DNA of 64,000 nucleotides from the NCBI GenBank assembly GCA_017983465.1, contig JAGOBK010000002.1:372001-436000 (forward strand), read 5' to 3'. This DNA is from Crocinitomicaceae bacterium. Lineage in GTDB: Bacteria > Bacteroidota > Bacteroidia > Flavobacteriales_D > Crocinitomicaceae. Below the pieces are notes generated by a model, which worked only from the letters and a program-made list of their open reading frames with translations, was not told the origin of the DNA and ran no database searches. Positions 9,044-19,739 of this stretch are shown piece after piece. The position numbers and the translations under genes were made by a program. Numbering within the stretch: the first letter of the stretch is position 1; each line of letters starts with the position of its first letter.

Positions 9044-9967
9044 TTAGATTCTTTTGGAAAGTAAGTCAAGAATTTCTTCAGGTGAAATATAGAATCCTTT
9101 CCCTTTTTTAATTCGATTCAAGTCGGTCATCCCGAAGTGTTTTAGAAACTTGGAACTATTCGCTTTTTCATTCCAAAACAGTAAAAATAATTTGGTCATT
9201 GCATAATTTTTTGCTTGTGGAACAACGGCCATAGCGAAGTAATCAGAATATAGTTGTTTTGGGAAGATGACTTTGCGTTTTTTCGTCTGAACAAGTAGTT
9301 TATTCTTCGAATACGTGCTATACGTAAGTAAAAGTAGTTGTGTGCTGGCGGTACTATCTGTTCCTTTTTGATAATTAACCCGATGGTCCTTTAATCCACG
9401 TAGCCAATCTTTTAATTCCTGCTTATTATTCCCCTGTTTTTTTTGAAACTGATAACGGACATGTGCTTTCAACACTTCCAAAGAAGCTAAATCGGGACTT
9501 GTCCATAAATAATCGGAACTTAATTCTCTATATGAGGAAGGTTTTTCTAAACTATCTTTCAAATAACTAATGACAAATGGGTCCTTTCCTACCAAAAACC
9601 AATTGTTTCGAATCTGTTTTAGTTCGGATAATTCACCGTCAGAAAATGCATTTTGTACAGGTTGAAACGCTTGATTCTCCAAGCTCTTTACCCCAAGTAG
9701 CGATTTTATAAATACCAAATCGATGTTTGTATTGAAACCATCTTTCTTCAAACGGTATTGAATGGAATCTGCACGCATATGAATGATTTCAATCGCTACT
9801 TTTTCTTTTTTGGTTAATTCCGCAAAGAATCTGGCGTCTTTAGGGTAGAGAAAATCAGAGGCAATGACTAATTTTTTATTGGCTAAAGGCTGAGCTTCAT
9901 CAATCGAACAAGCGAAAAGACTGCTAATCAATAACACGAACAACAAGAAATCTTTGACTTTATCCAC
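9044..9967 (-). CDS. Lipoprotein resembling a periplasmic solute-binding protein
   Basis: A 307-residue protein with a lipoprotein signal peptide ([14 protein letters not shown], lipobox Cys near residue 20). The remainder reads like a type II periplasmic-binding fold: an [14 protein letters not shown] first strand-helix, an IDLVFIKSL segment near residue 85, and [21 protein letters not shown] near 245-265, as in Fbp-like iron-binding proteins. The call is by fold impression only. No ABC permease or ATPase gene lies nearby, so any transport role is unsupported. The start is GTG and overlaps the last 8 bases of mutS in another frame, implying coupled expression. No alternative ATG would keep the signal peptide. 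Confidence 0.65.
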   Translation of the reverse strand: MDKVKDFLLFVLLISSLFACSIDEAQPLANKKLVIASDFLYPKDARFFAELTKKEKVAIEIIHMRADSIQYRLKKDGFNTNIDLVFIKSLLGVKSLENQAFQPVQNAFSDGELSELKQIRNNWFLVGKDPFVISYLKDSLEKPSSYRELSSDYLWTSPDLASLEVLKAHVRYQFQKKQGNNKQELKDWLRGLKDHRVNYQKGTDSTASTQLLLLTYSTYSKNKLLVQTKKRKVIFPKQLYSDYFAMAVVPQAKNYAMTKLFLLFWNEKANSSKFLKHFGMTDLNRIKKGKGFYISPEEILDLLSKRI

Positions 9968-12599
9968 CTGTTAATTTTTTGATTTCATTTAACTTCATCA
10001 AAGCTTCTACGGGAGTTAATGTGTTGATATCAATTCCGATTAATTCTTCATGAATCTGCTCTAGAACAGGATCGTTTAATTGGAAAAAACTCAATTGCAT
10101 GTTGGGATCTTTGTCCTTCTTTGTTTTTTTGTTTCCACCGTTCGTTGATCCAACATGTGCGTGAGAAAATTCAAGGTCTTTCAATACTTGCTCTGCTCTT
10201 TTCAACACCATAGGCGGCATTCCCGCCATTCTTGCTACATGGATTCCAAATGAGTGTGCGCTGCCACCCGGAGTTAATTTTCTCAGAAATAAAACACGGT
10301 CACCTAGTTCTTTCACGGACACATTGTAATTGCGAATGCGCCCAAAACTTTTACTCATTTCATTTAACTCGTGGTAATGCGTTGCAAATAAGGTTTTGCA
10401 TTTTGCTTTTGCGTTTTCATGGATGAATTCTGCAATTGACCAAGCAATAGAGATTCCATCATACGTGCTTGTTCCTCTTCCAATTTCGTCTAATAAAATC
10501 AAACTGCGAGGTGAGATATTATTCAAAATACTCGCCGTTTCATTCATTTCCACCATAAACGTGGATTCTCCTGAAGAAATATTATCTGAAGCGCCTACTC
10601 GCGTGAACACTTTGTCGATTAATCCGATTTTTGCTGCATCTGCAGGAACGAAACAACCCATTTGCGCCATTAGAACTATGAGTGCTGTTTGACGAAGAAT
10701 GGCACTTTTACCACTCATATTTGGACCCGTAATCATGATGATTTGTTGGTCATTGTTATCGAGTAATACGTCGTTAGCGATATAGCTTTCTCCCACTGGA
10801 AGTCGACGCTCAATTACCGGATGACGTCCGTTTTTAATGTCTAAAACAAAACTTTCGTTGATTTCTGGACGCACATACTTATTTTCATTGGCTGTTTGCG
10901 CAAAGGAGAACAAACAATCCAGTCGAGCAATCAGCAAGGCATTGTGTTGAATCGGTTGAATGTAATCCGCCATACTGAAAACAAGGTCCTGAAACAATTT
11001 GGATTCAATTGCATAGATTTTTTCTTCTGCGCCGAGAATTTTTCCTTCGTATTCTTTCAGTTCTTCGGTGATGTATCGTTCCGCATTGACGAGTGTCTGC
11101 TTGCGAATCCATTCCTCTGGAACTTTGTCTTTGTGCGTATTTCGTACTTCAATGAAATAACCGAACACATTATTAAATGCGATTTTTAAACTTGGTATTC
11201 CGGTGCGCTTCGATTCACGTTCTTGTATTTGTTCTAGGTAATCTTTCCCATTAAAAGAAATTTCACGAAGTTCATCTAAGTCTGTATGGAAACCAGAGCG
11301 AATGATCATTCCTTTTCCAACTTGTGCAACCGGTTCGTCGCACAGAGTTTTGTCGATCAAATCGATTAAACTCTGACACGCGTTCATTTGCTCAGTCAGT
11401 TTTTTCAAGGAAGCTAAATCACCATCTTTCAGTAGTTCTTTGATCGGATCAATTTGCATCAATGTTCGACGCAAATGCATGACTTCTTTCGGATTGACTT
11501 TTCCAACGGCTACTTTGGAAATCAAGCGTTCTAAATCACCAATTTCCTTCAGTCGTTGTCCAATTTCATAGCTTATTTCCGGCTGACTCACCAAATAGTC
11601 CACTATGTCCAAGCGCTCTTCAATGGGTTTTTGGTCCTTCAACGGCAATACAATCCAACGCTTCATTTGACGCCCACCCATGGGAGTTAAGGTGTGATCT
11701 AAGACATCGGAAAGAGTGACTGCATTTTCATTGGCTGAATAAATTAATTCGAGGTTTCGAACGGTAAATCGATCGAGCCAAACGTATTTTTCTTCTTCGA
11801 TTCTTGAAATCGTCGAAATGTGTCCTAAACGATGGTGTTGGTTTTCATTCAAATAATGGAATACAGCACCTGCAGCTACAATGGCTGCAGATAATCCTTC
11901 AATTCCAAAACCCTTTAGTGATTTTGTCCCGAAATGTTTTGTGAGCATTTCATTCGCATACTCGTTGGTATATACCCAATCCTCCACCCGAAACGTAAAA
12001 TGATTTTCGCCAAATTGCTGTTCGAAATCCGTTCGCTTGTTTTTTTGGTAGATGATTTCCGTGGGTTCGAAGCCACTGATGAGTTTGTCGATGTATTCTT
12101 TATTTCCTTGTGCCACCAAAAATTCCCCAGTAGAAACGTCTAAAAAGGCAACGCCAATCGTTGCTTTTTCAAAATGTATTGCGCAAAGAAAATTATTACG
12201 TGATTGTTCAAGTACCTGATCGTTAAAGGAAACACCAGGAGTTACCAATTCTGTCACGCCTCGTTTGACAATGGTTTTTGTCATTTTTGGATCCTCTAAT
12301 TGATCGCAAATCGCGACACGTTGTCCAGCTCGGACAAGTTTCGGTAAATACGTATCAAGGGAATGGTGAGGAAATCCGGCTAATTCAATTTCCGTTGCCG
12401 AACCGCTCCCGCGCTTCGTTAGAATAATTCCCAAAATACGCGATGTTTTTATCGCATCCTCTCCAAATGTTTCGTAAAAATCTCCCACACGAAACAACAA
12501 CAAAGCTTCCGGATGTCGGGCTTTAATTTGATTGTATTGTTTCATCAAAGGCGTTTCTGCGACGACTTTCTCTGTGTTCGTTTTTGACAAGTTGGGCAA
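9960..12599 (-). CDS. mutS: DNA mismatch repair protein MutS
   Basis: A complete MutS of up to 879 residues. The mismatch-reading Phe-X-Glu is F41-Y42-E43 in [10 protein letters not shown], Walker A GPNMSGKS is at 625-632, Walker B with the signature [11 protein letters not shown] is near 702-712, and THYHEL is near 740. It recognises base mismatches and small loops as a dimer and recruits MutL. The predicted start is a TTG at 12599. The first ATG (12545, residue 19) would begin MKQYNQIK and cut off an ETPLMKQY segment that I recall as conserved in Bacteroidota MutS, so the TTG or a nearby start is preferred. The downstream lipoprotein gene overlaps the stop by 8 bases. Confidence 0.95.
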   Translation of the reverse strand: MPNLSKTNTEKVVAETPLMKQYNQIKARHPEALLLFRVGDFYETFGEDAIKTSRILGIILTKRGSGSATEIELAGFPHHSLDTYLPKLVRAGQRVAICDQLEDPKMTKTIVKRGVTELVTPGVSFNDQVLEQSRNNFLCAIHFEKATIGVAFLDVSTGEFLVAQGNKEYIDKLISGFEPTEIIYQKNKRTDFEQQFGENHFTFRVEDWVYTNEYANEMLTKHFGTKSLKGFGIEGLSAAIVAAGAVFHYLNENQHHRLGHISTISRIEEEKYVWLDRFTVRNLELIYSANENAVTLSDVLDHTLTPMGGRQMKRWIVLPLKDQKPIEERLDIVDYLVSQPEISYEIGQRLKEIGDLERLISKVAVGKVNPKEVMHLRRTLMQIDPIKELLKDGDLASLKKLTEQMNACQSLIDLIDKTLCDEPVAQVGKGMIIRSGFHTDLDELREISFNGKDYLEQIQERESKRTGIPSLKIAFNNVFGYFIEVRNTHKDKVPEEWIRKQTLVNAERYITEELKEYEGKILGAEEKIYAIESKLFQDLVFSMADYIQPIQHNALLIARLDCLFSFAQTANENKYVRPEINESFVLDIKNGRHPVIERRLPVGESYIANDVLLDNNDQQIIMITGPNMSGKSAILRQTALIVLMAQMGCFVPADAAKIGLIDKVFTRVGASDNISSGESTFMVEMNETASILNNISPRSLILLDEIGRGTSTYDGISIAWSIAEFIHENAKAKCKTLFATHYHELNEMSKSFGRIRNYNVSVKELGDRVLFLRKLTPGGSAHSFGIHVARMAGMPPMVLKRAEQVLKDLEFSHAHVGSTNGGNKKTKKDKDPNMQLSFFQLNDPVLEQIHEELIGIDINTLTPVEALMKLNEIKKLTGG

Positions 12600-12678
12600 T
12601 TTAAAATTGGAATTTAAAATTAGGAATTTTTATGTGGTCTTCTACACCTATTTCCAAGAACATTTTAACAATTACTCT

Positions 12679-12686
12679 TAACTTTG
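12679..12686 (+). promoter_or_regulatory. -7 element TAACTTTG upstream of the SPOUT methyltransferase gene
   Basis: Matches TAnnTTTG and ends 7 bases before the ATG at 12694, predicting a very short or absent 5' leader. No -33 TTG at standard spacing was found. Confidence 0.4.
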
Positions 12687-12693
12687 ATTCAAG

Positions 12694-13239
12694 ATGAGCA
12701 CTGAATCAAAAAACAAAAAATTAAAGCTTTGGGAACTGAACCGCGTTTCGGACGAAGCGTATAAAAAACAAGCGAAAAATCCGATCGTTATTGTTCTGGA
12801 TGACATTCGCTCTTTGAATAATATCGGTTCTTTTTTTCGTACCGCAGATGCGTTTAATGTGGAGAAAATTTACCTCTGTGGCATATGTGCGTGTCCTCCT
12901 CATAGAGATATTCACAAAACGGCACTCGGTGCAACGGAAACGGTTGCCTGGGAATACCGTTCTGATATTCTTGAGTTAACAGCCGAATTGAAACAACAAG
13001 GATATGCCGTTTGTACGGTTGAACAAACTGAACAAACAACCATGCTTCAGGACATTCATGGGTTACAGGATAATAAGTTTGCCCTCGTTTTTGGAAATGA
13101 AGTAAATGGCGTGAATCAAACAGTAATTGATGCATCTAATTATGTCATTGAAATCCCCCAATTTGGAACTAAGCACAGTTTGAACGTCAGTGTGTGCGCT
13201 GGAATTGTCATGTGGGAATTTTGCAAACGCTACATTTAA
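12694..13239 (+). CDS. TrmH/SpoU-family (SPOUT) RNA 2'-O-methyltransferase
   Basis: A 181-residue SPOUT methyltransferase with the three family motifs: DIRSLNNIGSFFRTADAF near residue 33, VFGNEVNGV near 132, and IPQFGTKHSLNVSV near 155, which form the trefoil-knot SAM site. It methylates a ribose 2'-OH in tRNA or rRNA. It lacks the N-terminal L30e-like substrate-binding domain of RlmB, so it is closer to the short TrmL/TrmH-type forms, but the target nucleotide cannot be read from sequence. It is divergent from mutS. The next gene starts 5 bases after its stop. Confidence 0.88.
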   Translation: MSTESKNKKLKLWELNRVSDEAYKKQAKNPIVIVLDDIRSLNNIGSFFRTADAFNVEKIYLCGICACPPHRDIHKTALGATETVAWEYRSDILELTAELKQQGYAVCTVEQTEQTTMLQDIHGLQDNKFALVFGNEVNGVNQTVIDASNYVIEIPQFGTKHSLNVSVCAGIVMWEFCKRYI

Positions 13240-13243
13240 GTAC

Positions 13244-14644
13244 ATGAAACAGTTCATCTTTATTTCTTGCCTTTTCCTAATGGGAAGCTTTTCAGCCCAA
13301 GAAATAAAAAATGTTCGTTTATTAGATCATTGGTATTCAGATACACTCTTGACTAGCTCAAGTCAAGTTCGATTCAGTAGTTGTTGGGCATTTGTGCAAA
13401 ATGGAAAGGAATACGCTGTCATTGGCTCAACGGAAGGTGCGCATATTTTTGAATTGACGGAACAAGATAGTTTTCGTTTGGTAGACTTTGTACCTGGACG
13501 TTTTCAGTCCGCTCAAGTGATCACGCGCGAGTACAAACACTACCAAAATTACTTGTACGCTACATGCGATGAAGGTCCAAGCAGTCTTCAAATCATGGAT
13601 TTATCGTACTTGCCCGATTCTGTGCACCTCGTCGCTGACTTACAAGATCAGTATTTCGGTAAATCACACAATCTATTCGTCGATTCCGCAAATGCGCTGC
13701 TTTATTTGACCTTAGTCAATCCAATTGTAAATGGAAATGAACTTGGCATCATTCCCTTGCGTGTTTATTCTCTGGCTAATCCGATTCTTCCCGCACTTCT
13801 TTGGGAAGGACCAAATGATATTCCTGAGGTACATGATCTATACGTGAGTAACAATCAAGCGATCTTAAATTGTGGATTTGATGGCTTGCGCACTTATGAT
13901 TTTAGCAATCCAAGTAATCCGGTTTATGTAAATAATTTGACCTACTATCCACAACAAGGATACAATCACCAAGGATGGTTAAGTCCGGATGAAAGCACCT
14001 ATGTTTTTGCAGATGAAACCGCCGGATTACCGATTAAAAAATGCCGCGTTTTAGCGAATGGACAACTGCAAGTCCAACAATTTTTTGGAACAGAGAACAC
14101 CCCTTATCCGAAAACACCGCATAATATTCACATAACCAATGAGTTTGCATTTGTCGCATACTATAACGACGGACTTCGGATATTTGATTTACGAAAGAAT
14201 CCACCCGCGGAAATAGGAATTTACGACACGTATATCGATAATGCTCAAACGAATGGCTTTTCCATGTGGGGAGCTTGGGGGATTCATGCACTTTTACCCA
14301 GTGAACGCATCTTGATTTCGGACCGAAACAATGGATTCTTTTTATTCGAATTTGATCGGTCGAAGTTCTTGACGCCAAGCACCGATCAGGTGCAATTGTA
14401 TCCGAATCCATCTTCTGTTGGAGAGGAAGTATACGTCAGATTACCGAACGATGAGGTTTCAGCGTTCAGCCTGAATTTGGTGGATGCCAATGGAAAAATT
14501 GCGTCAGTATTGAACGTTCAGAATCAATCGTACGTGACTTTACCCATGGAACTGGCCGCAGGATGTTACTTTATTCGTGTAACATGGAACAATTACCTTG
14601 GAGAGAGTCAGACAGAAATCTTAAAGTGGGTCAAATACGATTAA
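13244..14644 (+). CDS. Secreted LVIVD-repeat (choice-of-anchor B) protein with T9SS sorting domain
   Basis: A 466-residue protein from the ATG at 13244, which gives a clean signal peptide (MKQFIFISCLFLMGSFSAQ); the in-frame upstream extension lies inside the methyltransferase gene and is rejected. The body (about 25-370) has beta-propeller-like LVIVD-type repeats, including a YLYATCDEGPSSLQIMD unit, a GLRTYDFSNPSNPVY unit and a GLRIFDLRKNPPAEIGIYD unit. A type A T9SS sorting domain follows at about 390-466 (LYPNPSSVGEEVYV start, AAGCYFIRVTW near the end). Expected at the cell surface or released; ligand unknown. Its stop shares TTAA with the lysS stop on the other strand. Confidence 0.85.
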   Translation: MKQFIFISCLFLMGSFSAQEIKNVRLLDHWYSDTLLTSSSQVRFSSCWAFVQNGKEYAVIGSTEGAHIFELTEQDSFRLVDFVPGRFQSAQVITREYKHYQNYLYATCDEGPSSLQIMDLSYLPDSVHLVADLQDQYFGKSHNLFVDSANALLYLTLVNPIVNGNELGIIPLRVYSLANPILPALLWEGPNDIPEVHDLYVSNNQAILNCGFDGLRTYDFSNPSNPVYVNNLTYYPQQGYNHQGWLSPDESTYVFADETAGLPIKKCRVLANGQLQVQQFFGTENTPYPKTPHNIHITNEFAFVAYYNDGLRIFDLRKNPPAEIGIYDTYIDNAQTNGFSMWGAWGIHALLPSERILISDRNNGFFLFEFDRSKFLTPSTDQVQLYPNPSSVGEEVYVRLPNDEVSAFSLNLVDANGKIASVLNVQNQSYVTLPMELAAGCYFIRVTWNNYLGESQTEILKWVKYD

Positions 14645-16347
14645 ACCAAGCGAATGTAAAGAATCTCATTTTCTTTACTCACCTTCAATAAGTTGTTTTT
14701 CGTCAACGTTTTTACACTGTTGTCCCAAACTTTATTACTCATTTCAGCAAATTGAGCTCTCAACTCAGGTAAAACGGATTCACCTTGTTTTTGCATTGCT
14801 GCGAGAATGGCTTGTTCGTTCTCGTTGAGTTCGATTTTCACACTTTTTGTTTCGGGTCTCATTTGAGGGAAGAACAAAATCTCTTGGATCGATGCATTGT
14901 TGGTTAAGTACATAATCAAACGGTCCATTCCGATACCAAGTCCACTTGTAGGTGGCATTCCATATTCCAATGCGCGCAAGAAATCTTGGTCGATAAACAT
15001 CGCTTCATCGTCTCCTTTTTCTTGCAAACGAAGTTGTTCTTCGAAACGTTCACGTTGATCAATTGGATCATTCAACTCGGAATAAGCATTGGCAACTTCT
15101 TTTCCGCAAACCATTAATTCAAAACGCTCCGTTAATTCTGGATTATCGCGGTGAACTTTACATAATGGAGACATTTCTTTTGGATAGTCAGTGATAAATG
15201 TAGGTTGGATGTAATTTCCTTCACATTTTCCACCGAAAATCTCATCGATTAATTTTCCTTTCCCCATTGTTTCATCAACAGCGATACCCATTCCTTTTGC
15301 CGCAGCAAATAGTTCCTCCTCCGATTTACCATCGATGTCGAATCCAGTGAAATCAATGATTGATTGACGCATCGTGACACGTTTGTAAGGCGCACGGAAA
15401 TCAATGTGATGCTCACCAAAAGTAGCTTCTGTTTTTCCATTCACGCTCATCGCGCAATGCTCCAATAGACGCTCGGTAAAGTCCATCATCCAGTTGTAGT
15501 CCTTGTAGGAAACATAAATTTCCATCGCGGTAAACTCTGGATTGTGTGTACGGTCCATTCCTTCATTTCTGAAGTTTTTAGAGAACTCATACACGCCATC
15601 AAATCCACCGACAATTAAGCGTTTTAAATACAATTCATTGGCAATTCGCATGTATAATGGAATGTCCAAGGCATTGTGATGTGTGATAAATGGTCGTGCA
15701 GATGCTCCACCAGGAATCGCTTGAAGAATCGGTGTTTCCACCTCCATATAGCCAGCTTCATTAAAGAAGTGACGCATGGCATTGAATAATTTTGTTCGTT
15801 TCACAAACACTTCTTTCACATGTGGATTCACGACTAAATCAACATAACGTTGACGATAGCGCAATTCTGGATCGGTAAATGCATCGTGTACGTTTCCATC
15901 CGTATCCGTTTTTGGTAGGGGAAGTGGACGTAGTGACTTACTCAAAACGGTAAATGAATGAACGTGAACAGAAATTTCACCTACTTGTGTTTTGAAAACA
16001 CGTCCTTTCACACCAATAAAATCGCCTAAATCGAGCAATTTCTTGAAGACTTCGTTGTAAAGTGTTTTGTCTTCATCCGGACAAATTTCATCGCGGTTAA
16101 AGTACACTTGGATTCTTCCTGAAGCATCTTGTAATTCAGCGAATGACGCTTTTCCCATAATGCGTTGGGACATCATTCTTCCTGCCAAACAAACTTCCTT
16201 TCCCTCTTCAAAATCCTGCTTCAGTTGATTTGCATACGCATCTACGGGGTACAAAGCAGCTGGATAAGGGTCGATGCCCAAATCACGTAATTTTTGAAGG
16301 GATTCTCTTCTCAGGATTTCCTGTTCAGAAAGTTCGATATGACTCAT
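14641..16347 (-). CDS. lysS: Lysyl-tRNA synthetase (class II)
   Basis: A 568-residue class II lysyl-tRNA synthetase. It has an N-terminal OB-fold anticodon-binding domain (about 55-165) and a class II catalytic core with motif 2 FRNEGMDRTHNPEFTAME and motif 3 GLGIGMDRL. A C-terminal extension of about 70 residues follows the usual end of LysS and looks helical. I chose the ATG at 16347 (MSHIELSEQE); the longer reading from 16380 would run through the TATCTTTG -7 element at 16367-16374, so it cannot be transcribed from that promoter. Charges tRNA-Lys. Converges with the LVIVD-repeat gene through a shared TTAA stop. Confidence 0.95.
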   Translation of the reverse strand: MSHIELSEQEILRRESLQKLRDLGIDPYPAALYPVDAYANQLKQDFEEGKEVCLAGRMMSQRIMGKASFAELQDASGRIQVYFNRDEICPDEDKTLYNEVFKKLLDLGDFIGVKGRVFKTQVGEISVHVHSFTVLSKSLRPLPLPKTDTDGNVHDAFTDPELRYRQRYVDLVVNPHVKEVFVKRTKLFNAMRHFFNEAGYMEVETPILQAIPGGASARPFITHHNALDIPLYMRIANELYLKRLIVGGFDGVYEFSKNFRNEGMDRTHNPEFTAMEIYVSYKDYNWMMDFTERLLEHCAMSVNGKTEATFGEHHIDFRAPYKRVTMRQSIIDFTGFDIDGKSEEELFAAAKGMGIAVDETMGKGKLIDEIFGGKCEGNYIQPTFITDYPKEMSPLCKVHRDNPELTERFELMVCGKEVANAYSELNDPIDQRERFEEQLRLQEKGDDEAMFIDQDFLRALEYGMPPTSGLGIGMDRLIMYLTNNASIQEILFFPQMRPETKSVKIELNENEQAILAAMQKQGESVLPELRAQFAEMSNKVWDNSVKTLTKNNLLKVSKENEILYIRLV

Positions 16348-16366
16348 TGGATTTGAATTAAGACTA

Positions 16367-16374
16367 CAAAGATA
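16367..16374 (-). promoter_or_regulatory. -7 element TATCTTTG of lysS
   Basis: Exact TAnnTTTG match, 19 bases upstream of the ATG at 16347. It supports the shorter lysS reading, since the alternative start lies at or upstream of this element. No clear -33 box. Confidence 0.45.
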
Positions 16375-16513
16375 AGTCATCTCATGAAAATTACTAATTC
16401 CTGTCCCGGAATTGGCATAAAATTAATGTGACAAACTGACAAATACGCGTTCATAAGTACGCTTCAAAGCAATGAATCGAACGCCATTCTAGTCCTATCT
16501 TCGTCATACAACT

Positions 16514-19174
16514 ATGAAAACATTCCTCCGTATTTCTGTAAAATGGATCTTCGCCCCACTTTTAAGCATCTTTTTGCTGATATCGGGACTCGTTTTTTTC
16601 TTCAAGGATCGCATTTGTGCACTCGTGTTGACCGAAGTGAATACCCATTTAAACGTCCCGCTTAAAGTTTCGGAAATGGACCTCGTTTTCTGGTCCTCTT
16701 TCCCCAATTTATCGGTGGATTTTGAACATTTATTTATTCAAGAATCGCTCCCGAACGCACAGGCTTCGGACACCTTGTTTTACACAGAACAATTACGTTT
16801 AACGTTTAATCCGTGGGATATTTACCAAGGAAAATACCACGTAAAACAGGTGAAAGTGAGTCCAGGAAAACTTTCCATTCGATACGATGCACTCGGAAAG
16901 GAAAACTTCGACATCTTTAAACCCAGTCCGAGTAAGACGAAAACAGACTTTAACCTAACGTTGAAGGAAGTTAAAATCGACGGACTCCGATTTATTTATA
17001 ATAACGTTTCTTCCAAACAATACCTTTCTTCAACGTTTGATAATGCACGCATTAAAGGTGATTTTTCCTCGGAAAATTTCTTAGCAAAAGCCATCGGTAA
17101 AATGAACTTAGGCAGATTGAAAAGTGGGGATATCACCTTATTACGCAATAAAAGTACAGTATTTAATTTCGCATTGGCTGTCAATCAAAAAACGGGATTG
17201 TTTGCGCTCAAAAACGCTGAATTAAGCGTCGAACACTTGCCTTTCTCCGTGAACGGAATGGTGAGTCCCGATAGCCTTGAATTTACGGTTCAATCGAAAA
17301 ACATTCAACTAACTCAATTAGTGAATGAATTCTCATTAGATGCAGAGAAGGATTTAAAAGCATTTAAAGGAAGCGGAAAAGTTGATTTTCACCTGGCTTT
17401 GGCTGGTGCCTTATCAGCAGTGGATCCCATTGGTGTGAATGCTGATTTTAGTATTCACAATGGAAAATTAACGGAACCCGAACATGGACTAAACATACAG
17501 GACATTCAATTGAGCGGAAAGTATAGCAACACAGGAGCGGAAGGAGAATATATTTCGATGAAAAATGTGCGCTTTCGAACAGCTGGCGGACCCTTTTCCG
17601 GTGAGCTTGAACTTCGAGAATTTGATCAACCAAAAGTGGATGGGAACGCAAAAGGAAATGTAGATCTGGGATTGATTCATGCGATTTTTCACTTGCCATC
17701 GATCGATGATATTCAAGGTAATTTGGGCATTCAAACCGACTTTAAGTTAACGACCAATTCAGCGGGTGAGTTAGAAGTAGATCAATGCAGTGGACAACTT
17801 GCTCTTAAGAATATCTTCCTAAAATTAACCGACGATAAACGACAGTTTAGCCACGTAAATGGACGCTTATTTCTTCGGGGAAATGAGGCAGGCATCGAAA
17901 ACACAGCACTAAGGTTGGGTGCGAGCGATGTGAAACTCAATGGGATTTTCGGAAATATTTTTCCGTACATCAATGGAAAGGGCGCTTTGAAAACCAGCAT
18001 TTTACTAGAAAGCAACTACTTAAACTTGGAAGATCTAGGTTCAACAAGTAAAGAAATGAAAATTGAGTCGGGACAAGTATATTCACTGCCGGATAACATT
18101 CAAGGTGAAATCAATTTGCAAATTGAAAAACTGCGATATGGAAAACATACCTTTGAACACCTCATCAGTAAGATGAATATTGAGCACCGTCGCTTGCATT
18201 TCCCACAAATGAGCTTGGTGAACGCAGAAGCATTACTCAGTGGAGCTTTGATTATCGAAGAAAGGGAACCTGAAAATTTTATGCTCACCACGCAGATAGC
18301 TGGAAAAAACTTGAAATTCAAGCCACTTTTTAAAGAATGGGAAAACTTTGATCAAACGGTCATTCGCGAGCAAAACATATCCGGACGGGCCGAAGCCAAT
18401 TTGTTCTTTCGAGCTCCGTTTACCTTGGCAAAAGGAATTTCCTACGCGGGCATCGAAGCTAAACTGGACTTAAAAGTGTACAACGGACATCTAAAAAATG
18501 TGGAATCATTTAAAGACATTACGGAAAGTCTAAAGACGAAGTCCGGAAAACTGGTACTTGGAAAAGAGAATATTGCGTTGCTCGAAGAAAAATTAAAAGA
18601 TGTGGACTTTCAAACGATGGAAAATAGCATCTACATAAAAAATGGACAAGTGGAAATTCCAAAAATGACGATTCGATCTACCGCATTAGACATGGATGTT
18701 TCTGGTCGACATTCGTTTAATGATGAAATTGATTATCGTTTTGCTTTCCGATTGAGAGACCTTAAAGCAGCAAAGAATCAAACGGAATTTGGTGAAATCA
18801 TCGATGATGGAACAGGAGTACGATTGTTCTTACGTATGCATGGGACACTCGAAAAACCCATCTATGATTGGGATTCCGAAGGACGAAAAGTTCAGGCGAA
18901 AGAATACCGACAAGAAGAAAAAAGTCAAGCTAAATCCATGTTAAAAGCTGAATTCGGCTTTTTCCAGAAGGATTCCACCGTGAAAGCCTATATACCGAAA
19001 GATGTTCCAAAAGAGGACCTTAAAATCAAATTTGGTCCAGCGAGCAAACAAGAATTTATGGAAGAAAAAAAGCAGACAAAAGACTCAAAATTGAAAAAGA
19101 CCCTGAATTCTTGGAAGGAACAACAAGAAAAGGAACAACAGTCCGGAGTTAAACTTGGATCGGGAGGCGGATAA
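16514..19174 (+). CDS. AsmA-family inner-membrane/periplasmic protein
   Basis: An 886-residue protein with one N-terminal membrane anchor (about 12-32, IFAPLLSIFLLISGLVFF) and a long beta-rich periplasmic body. The start LTEVNTHLNVPLKVSEMDLVFWSSFPNLSVDFEHLFI is of the AsmA N-terminal type and the later part (about 600-800) is AsmA-C-like. AsmA/TamB-type proteins are thought to form lipid-carrying grooves between the two membranes. The last 90 residues are charged and Lys/Glu/Gln-rich and probably unstructured. A TATCTTCG element (16496-16503), a one-base variant of the -7 consensus, lies just upstream. Monocistronic between lysS and a convergent gene. Exact cargo unknown. Confidence 0.85.
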   Translation: MKTFLRISVKWIFAPLLSIFLLISGLVFFFKDRICALVLTEVNTHLNVPLKVSEMDLVFWSSFPNLSVDFEHLFIQESLPNAQASDTLFYTEQLRLTFNPWDIYQGKYHVKQVKVSPGKLSIRYDALGKENFDIFKPSPSKTKTDFNLTLKEVKIDGLRFIYNNVSSKQYLSSTFDNARIKGDFSSENFLAKAIGKMNLGRLKSGDITLLRNKSTVFNFALAVNQKTGLFALKNAELSVEHLPFSVNGMVSPDSLEFTVQSKNIQLTQLVNEFSLDAEKDLKAFKGSGKVDFHLALAGALSAVDPIGVNADFSIHNGKLTEPEHGLNIQDIQLSGKYSNTGAEGEYISMKNVRFRTAGGPFSGELELREFDQPKVDGNAKGNVDLGLIHAIFHLPSIDDIQGNLGIQTDFKLTTNSAGELEVDQCSGQLALKNIFLKLTDDKRQFSHVNGRLFLRGNEAGIENTALRLGASDVKLNGIFGNIFPYINGKGALKTSILLESNYLNLEDLGSTSKEMKIESGQVYSLPDNIQGEINLQIEKLRYGKHTFEHLISKMNIEHRRLHFPQMSLVNAEALLSGALIIEEREPENFMLTTQIAGKNLKFKPLFKEWENFDQTVIREQNISGRAEANLFFRAPFTLAKGISYAGIEAKLDLKVYNGHLKNVESFKDITESLKTKSGKLVLGKENIALLEEKLKDVDFQTMENSIYIKNGQVEIPKMTIRSTALDMDVSGRHSFNDEIDYRFAFRLRDLKAAKNQTEFGEIIDDGTGVRLFLRMHGTLEKPIYDWDSEGRKVQAKEYRQEEKSQAKSMLKAEFGFFQKDSTVKAYIPKDVPKEDLKIKFGPASKQEFMEEKKQTKDSKLKKTLNSWKEQQEKEQQSGVKLGSGGG

Positions 19175-19175
19175 A

Positions 19176-19691
19176 TTAGTTGGCTCCTTTTTTTAAAATC
19201 TCAGTAGTCGAATATCCTTGTACCAAATCAATGGTTTCCACGATTCCTCCGTTTTTTCGAACAACATCTGAACCAACGATATACGTAGATTTAGATGAGT
19301 CTAACTCGTTTTTATCGTAATCAGCACCTTTGACTAAAACATCTGGATTTAGAGCGTGAATAACTTCTAATGGAGTATCGTTATCGAAAAAAACGACTAA
19401 ATCTACGAAACCTAGGGCAGCAATCAATGTTGCGCGTGCGTCATTCGGATTGATGGGACGATTTGGCGCTTTTCCGAGTCTTCGAACGGAATCATCTGTG
19501 TTAATAGCAACGATGAGGTGCTTTCCTAAATCAGCCGCTGCCGCTAAATAGCGCACGTGTCCTAGATGCAATACGTCGAAACATCCATTCGTGAAAACAA
19601 GTGATTCGTTTTTGAGTTTGTACAAGGCAATGCGTTTTTGAGCTTCTTCGATGGAAACTATTTTATCTTGGATATACGCCAATCTTGCCAT
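19176..19691 (-). CDS. rfaE2: D-glycero-beta-D-manno-heptose 1-phosphate adenylyltransferase (HldE C-domain/RfaE2-like)
   Basis: A 171-residue nucleotidyltransferase of the cytidylyltransferase-like superfamily. The signature FTNGCFDVLHLGHVRYL contains the HxGH nucleotide-binding motif. It activates heptose-1-phosphate with ATP on the route to ADP-heptose for lipopolysaccharide core. I chose the ATG at 19691 (MARLAYIQDK), because the 10-residue upstream extension is not family-like. In E. coli this domain is fused to a kinase (HldE); here it stands alone, as usual in Bacteroidota. It is 48 bases downstream of panD, so probably in the same transcript. Some members of this superfamily use other substrates. 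Confidence 0.85.
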   Translation of the reverse strand: MARLAYIQDKIVSIEEAQKRIALYKLKNESLVFTNGCFDVLHLGHVRYLAAAADLGKHLIVAINTDDSVRRLGKAPNRPINPNDARATLIAALGFVDLVVFFDNDTPLEVIHALNPDVLVKGADYDKNELDSSKSTYIVGSDVVRKNGGIVETIDLVQGYSTTEILKKGAN

Positions 19692-19739
19692 GTGATTTTT
19701 TTGGAAAGGTAGTGGTTTCAAGAAACGAAACCAAGAAAA

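Noticed and set aside
10232..12143. Plus-strand frames opposite mutS
   Set aside because: Antisense shadows without start context or family features.
13190..13243. N-terminal extension of the LVIVD-repeat protein
   Set aside because: It overlaps the methyltransferase gene and would bury the signal peptide; the ATG at 13244 gives a normal signal peptide.
16348..16380. Longer lysS start
   Set aside because: The extension runs through the TATCTTTG -7 element at 16367-16374.
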